The position numbers and the translations under genes were made by a program. The notes below the pieces were generated by a model. It saw nothing but the letters and a program-made list of their open reading frames with translations. It did no database searches and was not told where the DNA came from. Of a DNA stretch of 27,517 nt, positions 19,315 to 25,660 are shown in pieces. Within the stretch, counting starts at the first letter, position 1; every line of letters begins with the position of its first letter. The stretch covers positions 1 through 27,517 of IMG/VR virus record IMGVR_UViG_3300025889_000765. The stretch is one strand, 5' to 3'. Source of the DNA: a virus.

Positions 19315-22140
19315 TTATCTCCTAGCTTGATCTAAAATATCTGGTCTCTTTGTTCTCTTGTCTGAGAGCTTATTGACTCCATCGACTAGATCTCCTAGTT
19401 TTTGTAATCTTTGTTGTGCTAGAATATTAGCAGTATCATCGTTATCAGTCTTAGAGATTAAGATTTGGGATCTAATTGTCTGCTGACTTAATTGAGCTAA
19501 GAAACTAGCTTGTTTATTTAAAATGTCTTGGCTTCTAGACTCTATGCTTTTATTTTGGTCTTTAGTCTTTTCATCAATACGTTTTACACTTTTCTTGGTT
19601 CCCTCACTAGATGTAAGAATCAAAGGTAAGAATGACAGTAATCCAATTACGATTCCGGGCCAACCGCCAAGAAGTCCTAAAAGACCACCTGCCATACTTT
19701 TTGTCTTTCCGACCGCGTTTTGAACCGCCATCCCTTGTAGAACTCTAAGTATATTTCCGATGGTAAAGTGTGTCTTCATCAGTTCAACAGGTATTTTCAA
19801 CAGAGGCATTAGGACTCGAATAGCTTGAGAAAAAGCAATAATCATTGCTCCACCAGCAAGAAACTTATTGACAGAACCAAAAAGACCTAAAAATATGAGC
19901 CAGGATTGAGAAATTAAAGCTAAAGGCTCAAGCAACATTTGACCTAAAGCGTTAATAGATTGTATAGCGTCCTGTATTCTAGCCGTTTCTGGGTCTCTAA
20001 CGTCTACCCCTTGAAGGGCCTGGGAAACCATTCTCATGTTTGCTAAATTTGCCAAACCACCAAAAGGCTCTAAAGCTCCGCCCAATGCAGATTCTGCCGT
20101 TCTGGTGTCTCCAAATCTATTTAAATATTCTTCTCCTGTAGCTACTGCCTTCTCAAACGCTGATATGAGAGCTTCAGTTTTCTGTTCTCCGCTAAATTCA
20201 GTTCCAGCTAAAACTCTAGTTTCCTCTTCAATACCAAGTAATCCAGCAGGAGCATATCCTTGTAATCCCCCAGAAAATAGTGGTCCTGCTGCTTGTTGCA
20301 GCACTCCTGCGGGTAGTAATCTCTGAACTCTACTTTCGATTTCTTTGAATGCTTGAATATTTGCTACTCCACCTGCTCCAAGCATAGTAGCTTTGATGCT
20401 TTCTGCAAACTGCGATATGCTCTTCATTAAGGCCGTAGTAGAAGTGTTATAAGTTTTTGCTGAGTCAGCTACTGATTGAGTAAATGTTTCTGTCCCAGCT
20501 ATGCTCAAATCGAGGACGCCTCTAAGAGACTGAATAGATGTAGCTAATCCTGCTGTATCCTCTCCTAGTAAGTCAGATCTTGCTAGTTGTTCTCCTACAA
20601 CAGTATAATTATCTTCTAATCCTGTCTGTAAAGCTATAGTAGAAGTCTTTAGTTCAGTTATGGCAGGTATATTATTTAGTAAGCTATTGTTTAATTGGTT
20701 AATTGGTGTATCAAAACCAAAACTAAGAGCCGTGTTTTGGAATTGAGCAGTTTCTCCCATTACTTTAGCTAATAGCTGTTTTAATTGTGCAAATAGAGCT
20801 ACAAGAACGTTTCTATCTGCAAAGAACGGTCTTCCTGGTGGGTTGCCTCCTCCTCCACCGCCTCCACCATTGCCTCCGCCTCCACCATTGCCTCCGCCTC
20901 CACCATTGCCTCCGCCTCCACCATTGCCTCCGCCTCCACCGCCTCCACCACCTCCTGATTGTTGCTGTTGTTGCTGGTTTCGTTTCAGTGCTTCCTCGGC
21001 AGCTTTCATTTTTTTCTCAGCGGCTTTCTGTGCTGCCTCCGCTGCTTTCAGTGCTGCCTCCGCAGTTTTCTGTGCTGCCTCCGCTGCTTTCTGTATTTTT
21101 TTAGCTACTTTAAGATCTTCTTCGGCTTGTTTAAGTTTGGCGGCTTCTGGTGACTGTTTCAGTGCGTCCCCTGAAGTTCCTTGCGCCACTTTTTGGAGGA
21201 CGGCTTGCTCTGCGGCCTTAACAGCCTCTTCCGCCTTAACAACATCTTTCTTCTTCTCTGAACTAAAGTCTTTAGCATAGTCAAGGTTGTCGCGGGAATC
21301 TGTGACCGCGTCCCGGGCCTTCATTACACTCTCTTTGGCTTTTTCTTTCTTTTCATAAAGATCTTCTGGTGGGAGGAAAGGGCCTAATTGTTGCTGATAC
21401 TGCTGAGAGTCTGCGACTTGATCATTAGCTGTCTGCAAGGTTTGTGAATTATTGTCAGCAGGTGTAGTTGGAGGAGTTTGAGGAGTTGGAGGAGTTGGAG
21501 GAGTTGGAGGACTTCCGGCTTGATCATTTGCTATCTGCAAAGTTTCATTGTTTGACGTAATTTTAGAACTCTCAGATTCTCCTGCTCTAGGAACTATCGT
21601 TAAAGTATTGTTAAGTTCTTTAAAAAGTTTAGTTAATTCATCTTCTAATAACTTTTGAGTTTTTTTAGCTTCTTTAGGGGATTTATTAAACTCAGACTTA
21701 AATAAAGTTTTAAATTCTTGTATAATTCTATTTGGGACAACAAAATCTTTATTTTCACTACTTTGAGCAGATATTTTTTTCTCGAGATCTCTCTGGTCTT
21801 TCTGAAAAGCTTTAGATCCGATAGTGTCGGATGGAGCCTCAAAAGCTTTTTCTAGTGCTTTTTGTGCAAGACCAAGTATCTCACTCAGGTCAGAGGAATC
21901 CATAGTTGCTTGGCCCTCTGACCCTGTAGTTGAGGGGGTTACGACTTGATCATTAGCTGTCTTCAAGGTTTCTTGATTTTCTGCGGGAGTAGAGGGAGTA
22001 GAGGGAGTAGAGGGAGTAGAGGGAGTAGAGGGAGTAGAGGGAGTATTTAATCCATTAGTAGCTGCCTTTAACGTTTCGTTATTGGAGTCTATAGAAGACT
22101 TTGAGCCTTCTGAAGGATCATTATTAGGATCGTCTGCCAT
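19315..22140 (-). CDS. Tail tape measure protein, 941 aa
   Basis: I chose ATG 22140 over the TTG one codon upstream. ATG 22140 has AGGAAG 6 nt before it and makes a TGATG join with the preceding stop. The N-terminal 200 residues are low-complexity: six TPS units, TPP repeats, and four copies of a short ETLxxANDQ-like motif. Then come an alanine/lysine/glutamate coiled coil (about 275-395), a glycine/asparagine run (about 400-440), an alpha-helical domain (about 450-720) and hydrophobic segments from about 720 to 830 (WLIFLGLFGSVNKFLAGG, GGLLGLLGGWPGIVIGLL). Membrane-like segments near the C-terminus, great length and position before the baseplate genes are typical of tape measures. It sets tail length and probably enters the host envelope on ejection. 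A tape-measure role is well supported; the low-complexity front is unusual. Confidence 0.85.
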   Translation of the reverse strand: MADDPNNDPSEGSKSSIDSNNETLKAATNGLNTPSTPSTPSTPSTPSTPSTPAENQETLKTANDQVVTPSTTGSEGQATMDSSDLSEILGLAQKALEKAFEAPSDTIGSKAFQKDQRDLEKKISAQSSENKDFVVPNRIIQEFKTLFKSEFNKSPKEAKKTQKLLEDELTKLFKELNNTLTIVPRAGESESSKITSNNETLQIANDQAGSPPTPPTPPTPQTPPTTPADNNSQTLQTANDQVADSQQYQQQLGPFLPPEDLYEKKEKAKESVMKARDAVTDSRDNLDYAKDFSSEKKKDVVKAEEAVKAAEQAVLQKVAQGTSGDALKQSPEAAKLKQAEEDLKVAKKIQKAAEAAQKTAEAALKAAEAAQKAAEKKMKAAEEALKRNQQQQQQSGGGGGGGGGGNGGGGGNGGGGGNGGGGGNGGGGGGGGNPPGRPFFADRNVLVALFAQLKQLLAKVMGETAQFQNTALSFGFDTPINQLNNSLLNNIPAITELKTSTIALQTGLEDNYTVVGEQLARSDLLGEDTAGLATSIQSLRGVLDLSIAGTETFTQSVADSAKTYNTSTTALMKSISQFAESIKATMLGAGGVANIQAFKEIESRVQRLLPAGVLQQAAGPLFSGGLQGYAPAGLLGIEEETRVLAGTEFSGEQKTEALISAFEKAVATGEEYLNRFGDTRTAESALGGALEPFGGLANLANMRMVSQALQGVDVRDPETARIQDAIQSINALGQMLLEPLALISQSWLIFLGLFGSVNKFLAGGAMIIAFSQAIRVLMPLLKIPVELMKTHFTIGNILRVLQGMAVQNAVGKTKSMAGGLLGLLGGWPGIVIGLLSFLPLILTSSEGTKKSVKRIDEKTKDQNKSIESRSQDILNKQASFLAQLSQQTIRSQILISKTDNDDTANILAQQRLQKLGDLVDGVNKLSDKRTKRPDILDQARR
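20851..20958 (-). repeat. 18-bp tandem repeat coding for a Gly/Asn linker
   Basis: The plus-strand string CCATTG recurs at 20867, 20885, 20903 and 20921, exactly 18 bp apart, inside runs of CCTCCG/CCTCCA. On the coding strand each unit gives Asn plus five Gly. This forms a flexible linker between the coiled coil and the main tape-measure domain. Such repeats are prone to replication slippage. Confidence 0.9.
21991..22044 (-). repeat. 9-bp tandem repeat (six TPS codon triplets) in the tape measure
   Basis: The plus-strand unit AGAGGGAGT occurs six times in a row without mismatch and codes for Thr-Pro-Ser triplets near residues 33-50. A looser TPP series lies at about 21470-21515. Perfect identity suggests recent expansion by slippage. 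Confidence 0.9.
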
Positions 22141-22634
22141 CAATCTTCCTCAATAAAATCAAGCTTTAAGTTTATTATACTTTGTATATTTTTAACTTTA
22201 AATGTCTTAAAATTTTCTTTTCCAAAAAGACTAAAGTTTATTTCTTCTTTGTTATCTTTAGCCTTCTTTTTAAAGTAATCTGAAACAGCATCTTCTAACT
22301 GATAAGATTTACCTTGAAGAACTTTATAGTCAGAAGCTTTCCTTCTTTTATATATTCTAGATAACGTAATTTGAGACGAAACTTGAGTTAAGTCTACTAC
22401 TAGACAAGTAACTAGTAAATTTCTTCTGTTAGAAATGTATAATCCTGTTTCTGTTTTATTTGTAGCAATAACGTAAGCAGTATAGTATCTTCCTAGATAC
22501 ATAAAAGCAAACAACGCACCTACTTTGAGGTAAGTTCTGGGTATGATTGAGCTGACTCTATTTACTTTACCAAGTCTGATAGAGCTGTTGTTCAGTTCTA
22601 GCTGAATGGAAATATTTTTCAGATAAGACTTCAT
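22140..22634 (-). CDS. Unknown protein upstream of the tape measure, 164 aa
   Basis: I do not recognise the family. The protein is basic and mostly strand-like: an N-terminal half with PRTYLKVGALFAFMYLG and YTAYVIATNKTETGLYISN, then a lysine-rich middle (RIYKRRKASDYKVLQG) and an acidic C-terminus (LKLDFIEED). Its stop overlaps the tape-measure ATG by one base, so it is the first gene of the continuous tail operon. ATG 22634 has no clear Shine-Dalgarno site and is followed by a second possible signal-free stretch. Tail operons often carry an assembly factor at this position, but nothing in the sequence proves that role. A small virion protein is equally possible. Confidence 0.6.
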   Translation of the reverse strand: MKSYLKNISIQLELNNSSIRLGKVNRVSSIIPRTYLKVGALFAFMYLGRYYTAYVIATNKTETGLYISNRRNLLVTCLVVDLTQVSSQITLSRIYKRRKASDYKVLQGKSYQLEDAVSDYFKKKAKDNKEEINFSLFGKENFKTFKVKNIQSIINLKLDFIEED

Positions 22635-22649
22635 TTTTCGACAAAATTT

Positions 22650-22658
22650 TGCTATAAA
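22650..22658 (+). promoter_or_regulatory. Candidate extended -10 promoter for the 92-aa gene
   Basis: TGCTATAAA fits an extended -10 element (TGnTATAAT) in the 89-bp gap between divergent genes. The predicted start site near 22665 is just before the GCTTGA boxes and about 60 nt before the ATG. No good -35 element is seen. The motif shares GCTATAA with the region before the helicase gene (26564-26570). Confidence 0.4.
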
Positions 22659-22668
22659 ATATATTTAA

Positions 22669-22696
22669 GCTTGAACCATGCTTGAGTGATGCTTGA
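22669..22696 (+). repeat. Three GCTTGA boxes at exact 11-bp spacing (possible operator)
   Basis: GCTTGA occurs at 22669, 22680 and 22691. Copies two and three also share the preceding AT. The spacing is close to one DNA helical turn, so a bound protein would meet all three on the same face. The array lies between the candidate promoter and the ATG of the 92-aa gene. Confidence 0.5.
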
Positions 22697-22723
22697 AGTC
22701 TTGTTTGTTCCTTTGGTGTATTT

Positions 22724-23002
22724 ATGTATGATAACGATATTAGGGTTAGCTTACTGGAGTTCTATGAGTTACTAGAGTATACGTTAAGCTTCAAATTCAG
22801 AGAGAAGTGGAAGAATCTTTACTCCGAAAGGATGATAAAGTTATTCCAATTTAAGATTTTGCACGCATTCAAAGCGGGAAAACCACTTAAAAAAATAAGT
22901 CTTCTTAACTACATGGTTTCTAAGGGCAAGTATAGAAAGGAAGTTATAGAAGACTTTTTTTCTATGATTGATCTAGAACTATATAGACCTTTTATTTCTT
23001 AG
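22724..23002 (+). CDS. Small unknown protein, 92 aa
   Basis: I do not recognise it. It looks all-helical and basic, rich in Phe, Leu and Lys (YTLSFKFREKWKNLY, FKILHAFKAGKPLKK), with an acidic patch near residues 74-84 (EVIEDFFSMIDLE) and a YRPFIS end. The only ribosome-site candidate is a weak GGTG five nt before the ATG. The gene has its own intergenic region with a candidate promoter and three GCTTGA boxes. It points toward the nuclease gene and overlaps its end by 11 bp. Small basic helical phage proteins near replication genes are often nucleic-acid- or polymerase-binding, but that is speculation here. Confidence 0.6.
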   Translation: MYDNDIRVSLLEFYELLEYTLSFKFREKWKNLYSERMIKLFQFKILHAFKAGKPLKKISLLNYMVSKGKYRKEVIEDFFSMIDLELYRPFIS

Positions 23003-23765
23003 TCTTTTTTTCTTCGTTAATACAATGAATTACGGTGTTCTGATCGTTGAACTTTGGGCAATAGCCATTCTTATACTCACACCAATTGCAGAACTCGTTC
23101 TCCATTGGCAGAAACTCGGGCTTCTTCATTTTACGAATCCTCCAGACCTTGGCGACCTGCCGCTTCTTCCACTCGAAAATTTGGGAGGACGAGAAACGAA
23201 CACTGACAAAGTTGTTAGTCAGCGGGTAATAGTGAGCGCATGTGATTTTTCCAAATGGAACATCGTATAGCTTGTTGATTGCGTAAGCGTAACCGCGCAA
23301 TTGGTTGTCGTTAAAAAGTTCTACCTTGGTCTTCTCGCGTTTTGAGGTCTTGTAGTCTATAATGAGGTAGCCACCCTCCGGCCCCTTGACGATCCGGTCG
23401 ATGACGAACTCATACTGGATGCCTTCGGCGAGTTCGATCTTGCTGTGAAGTTCACAGGAAACTGTTTCACCTTTAATCTGTTCGTTGAACCTCAGGAAGT
23501 TATTGATACATTTATCAGTATCCTTCTTCCTCTTCGGAGTGACATTGTATTCCTCCGAAAGCATCTTTGACAGCCGATGCAAGTCTTCTACCTTGGTGTA
23601 TTTCACACCGTCCTCGAAGATCTTGTGGATGTAGCTACCGTAGTTCAATGGTTCTTCGTTGGCACTCTTGCCCTTAAGTCTCTCATTATATCTATAATGG
23701 AATTTTAGAAGACATTGATCTATAATGTCACTTTTACTGTTTGATATTGTGCTAAGGAAGGTCAT
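22992..23765 (-). CDS. Cas4/RecB-like PD-(D/E)XK exonuclease with predicted Fe-S cluster, 257 aa
   Basis: Nuclease motifs by residue: GSYIHKIFED (His47), YEFVIDRI (Asp123), LIIDYKTSK (Asp137, Lys139) and DNQLRGYAYA (Gln155, Tyr159). Together these form the RecB-family PD-(D/E)XK active site, which uses divalent metal. Cys18 near the N-terminus plus Cys226, Cys229 and Cys236 near the end match the Cas4/AddB-type 4Fe-4S arrangement. ATG 23765 fits because Cas4-like proteins place the first Cys about 15-20 residues in; GGAG lies about 8 nt before it. The gene abuts the divergent primase start with no spacer. Its GC-rich codon use matches the primase and helicase, not the surrounding tail genes. 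Inferred role: DNA end processing in recombination-dependent replication. There is no CRISPR array or cas1/cas2 in the window. Confidence 0.85.
   Translation of the reverse strand: MTFLSTISNSKSDIIDQCLLKFHYRYNERLKGKSANEEPLNYGSYIHKIFEDGVKYTKVEDLHRLSKMLSEEYNVTPKRKKDTDKCINNFLRFNEQIKGETVSCELHSKIELAEGIQYEFVIDRIVKGPEGGYLIIDYKTSKREKTKVELFNDNQLRGYAYAINKLYDVPFGKITCAHYYPLTNNFVSVRFSSSQIFEWKKRQVAKVWRIRKMKKPEFLPMENEFCNWCEYKNGYCPKFNDQNTVIHCINEEKKTKK
23693..23726 (+). promoter_or_regulatory. Tandem candidate -10 elements for primase, inside the nuclease gene
   Basis: ATCTATAATG occurs twice, at 23690-23699 and 23718-23727, giving perfect TATAAT hexamers at 23693 and 23721. The ATG of the primase is about 40 nt beyond the second. 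TTGCCC at 23668 is a weak -35 candidate for the first, at 19-bp spacing. Both elements lie in the first codons of the nuclease gene on the other strand. Confidence 0.4.
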
Positions 23766-24749
23766 ATGATTTCTCCAAGTCTAATTATAGAATTTTTGAA
23801 GAAAAACTTCGAGCCTAATATGAAGTATGTCTCGGGCGGGCGCGAGGCCACAGTGAACTCATTGTTCGCCACAGACTACAAGATGCACATGTCTGTCAAC
23901 ACAGAGACTGGTCTGTGGCAATGCTTCAAATCTGGCAGGCGAGGTAACTTCGTCCAACTAGTTGCAGCAACTCAGCAGACGACATTTGATCGTGCTAGAT
24001 CCTACGTCCTATTCGAAAGCATCAAGCGTGGTGATGGCGAAGAGCGACCACAGATTGATCCGGGTCAGAAGATCTTCTTCACTCAGAAGGAGTTCAAGGA
24101 AGAGTTCGAGTGCAATGTGTTGCACGAGTTTGTAGAGTTAGATAAAGCATGGAAGCTGATTGGAGATTTCGTATTTGACCGCAGGCTAGAGATTACAGCG
24201 TTCGATGAGTCTCGCCCTTGGTTTGTTAGCTTCACCGGCAAGTTCGCTGGTCGAGTCTTCATTCCCTACTATTCAGATGATGATAGCATCTTCTTCTTCC
24301 AGGCTCGCTCTATCCTCCCGTCAGGCCACCCGAAGTATCTCAATTACAGCGGCCTGAAAGCCTCTGAGGTGCTTTATCCGTTCGATTGGGGTCAGGAGAG
24401 GGTCGTGGTCACCGAAGGCCCTGTGGATGCCATCACGCTCCAGCAATGCGGCATCAACGCGACCTGTCTAATGGGCTCGCACGTATCCAAGATCCAAGCA
24501 CAGCAGCTACGAGCTTTTGGTGGTGCAGTCATCCTATCAATGGACAATGATGAGGTCGGTAAGTTAGCCATGCTCAAGAACTTTGAATACCTCAAGAAGC
24601 AGGGTATTCCGTCTAACAGAATCTCGTTCCTCCCGTGCCCACGCGGGAAGGACTGGAATGAGTATTACCAAAAAGAAAGTGCGGAAGCCGTGAAGACCTC
24701 CGCACTTTCAAGTCTAAGTGAGTTATACTATCGTCTTTATACTAGTTGA
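23766..24749 (+). CDS. DNA primase (TOPRIM, DnaG-type), 327 aa
   Basis: The catalytic core is clear: a GRVFIPYYSDDDSIFFFQAR segment (about 162-181) like the basic part of DnaG-type primases, then TOPRIM with VVVTEGPVDAI (Glu217) and ILSMDNDEVGK (Asp260, Asp262), which bind the catalytic magnesium. A C-terminal PCPRGKDWNEY motif is also usual. Residues about 30-65 resemble a DnaG zinc-ribbon region (NTETGLWQCFKSGRRGNFVQL) but keep only one of the expected cysteines. AAGGA lies 5-10 nt before the ATG, inside the nuclease gene. The protein makes RNA primers for lagging-strand synthesis, presumably with a separate helicase. Its last 13 bases overlap the convergent structural gene, and its 3' end contains that gene's terminator. 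Confidence 0.88.
   Translation: MISPSLIIEFLKKNFEPNMKYVSGGREATVNSLFATDYKMHMSVNTETGLWQCFKSGRRGNFVQLVAATQQTTFDRARSYVLFESIKRGDGEERPQIDPGQKIFFTQKEFKEEFECNVLHEFVELDKAWKLIGDFVFDRRLEITAFDESRPWFVSFTGKFAGRVFIPYYSDDDSIFFFQARSILPSGHPKYLNYSGLKASEVLYPFDWGQERVVVTEGPVDAITLQQCGINATCLMGSHVSKIQAQQLRAFGGAVILSMDNDEVGKLAMLKNFEYLKKQGIPSNRISFLPCPRGKDWNEYYQKESAEAVKTSALSSLSELYYRLYTS
23784..23789 (-). promoter_or_regulatory. Candidate -10 element for the nuclease gene, inside the primase gene
   Basis: On the minus strand TCTATAAT lies about 20 nt before the nuclease ATG. The same octamer precedes the primase twice on the plus strand. A clear -35 is not visible. It lies within the first eight codons of the primase. Confidence 0.35.
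24670..24709 (-). terminator. Rho-independent terminator for the minus-strand structural gene, within primase coding sequence
   Basis: Arms GAAAGTGCGGA (24675-24685) and TCCGCACTTTC (24699-24709) form a perfect 11-bp stem with a 13-nt loop. On the minus strand the stem is followed by TTTTT (24674-24670). It is 28 nt downstream of the stop at 24737. There is no T tract on the plus strand, so it should act on minus-strand transcripts only. Confidence 0.8.
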
Positions 24750-25660
24750 ATATACATCAGAGGAGCTACTATGCGCTCCGTGAGCAAGTCGTATTTGAGT
24801 GTCAGGGCGTAAACACCTCGCATGTTGCCGAGGTTTCCTGCGGTCATTTCTGCGTGAGTTCTAAGTTGATCTGTGTCCCATGATAAAACAATCGTGTTGT
24901 CTGCGGTAAGTCGAATACTCCCTGATGTATCTGTGTAACCTGAAACCTCAACTCGGGAGGGTAGGTTATGGTCATCGTTAAGTTTTTCTATTTTGATCAT
25001 TGGATCAATGATCACAGCGTCATTGATCAGGTTTTTTATTACATCTGATAAATTGCCGTTTTCTATGGTGAAAGTAGTTGTAATCTTAACGTCTTGCTTA
25101 GAGCCTAGTGGGATCTTTTTAGTAATAAGTTGATTATTTGTCTTGATTAAGAGCGGCTCAGTTACCGAAATAAAGGTATTATCGTATAGATTAAATTGGT
25201 TAATTATCGTGGTGTAATTCCCGTTACCGAGTCTATCCACGGTCCAAACATCTAGATAAGATCCAACAGTAGATGCAGTAGTAGGTATGGCCGCTGTCCA
25301 ATCTTCTGAGTATCCTGTAGTCGCTGCATCAAGAACAACCACATACTCCCCAGTGGTTACTCGATAAACACCAGAAGCGTTGACGGTTGGAGAGTAAAGT
25401 GATGGATCTAAATAAGCCGCTCCACCACTTGGGGCGAAGTAAGCTTTAGCTAAACCAGAAACTGCACTCGTAACAAGACCATCAGCATCTAATAGAGATG
25501 ATGGATATGTGTTGGTATTCCTGGAGAATACTATGACATCCTTGATATCTGCGGGGTCATAATATTCTCCATTGTTAATGAAGTATACTTTAATAGCTAC
25601 TTTATCTGTAGGGCTAGGTCTGTTACCTCTATCGACTAGACTGTATCCGTTCAATTTCAT
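24737..25660 (-). CDS. Unknown, probably virion structural protein, 307 aa
   Basis: No family is recognised with confidence. The sequence is rich in beta-strand patterns and in Thr, Asn, Gly and Tyr, with almost no Cys, as in many phage structural proteins. Examples are GVYRVTTGEYVVVLDAATTG, GSYLDVWTVDRLGNGNYTT and RGVYALTLKYDLL. The start overlaps the end of the frameshifted gp26-like reading frame by 32 nt. It is followed by a strong terminator, so it is the last gene of a two-gene unit with the gp26-like gene. It is convergent with the primase gene, overlapping by 13 bp. A neck, fibre or tail-decorating protein is possible. Confidence 0.6.
   Translation of the reverse strand: MKLNGYSLVDRGNRPSPTDKVAIKVYFINNGEYYDPADIKDVIVFSRNTNTYPSSLLDADGLVTSAVSGLAKAYFAPSGGAAYLDPSLYSPTVNASGVYRVTTGEYVVVLDAATTGYSEDWTAAIPTTASTVGSYLDVWTVDRLGNGNYTTIINQFNLYDNTFISVTEPLLIKTNNQLITKKIPLGSKQDVKITTTFTIENGNLSDVIKNLINDAVIIDPMIKIEKLNDDHNLPSRVEVSGYTDTSGSIRLTADNTIVLSWDTDQLRTHAEMTAGNLGNMRGVYALTLKYDLLTERIVAPLMYIQLV

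Noticed and set aside
20787-21280. Plus-strand proline/leucine-rich frames opposite the tape measure
   Set aside because: They are the complement of the Gly/Asn and Ala-rich repeats, with no ribosome site or protein-like composition.
22950-23012. T-rich stretch at the end of the 92-aa gene as a bidirectional terminator
   Set aside because: No stem longer than four pairs precedes the T run.
22992-23765. CRISPR adaptation module because of the Cas4-like nuclease
   Set aside because: No cas1, cas2 or repeat-spacer array is present. Cas4/RecB-type nucleases are common stand-alone phage replication genes.
24994-25014. Perfect inverted repeat TGATCATTG-GAT-CAATGATCA
   Set aside because: It is within the coding sequence of the 307-aa protein with no T tract. 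It may be chance in a Ile/Asp-rich stretch; no regulatory context.
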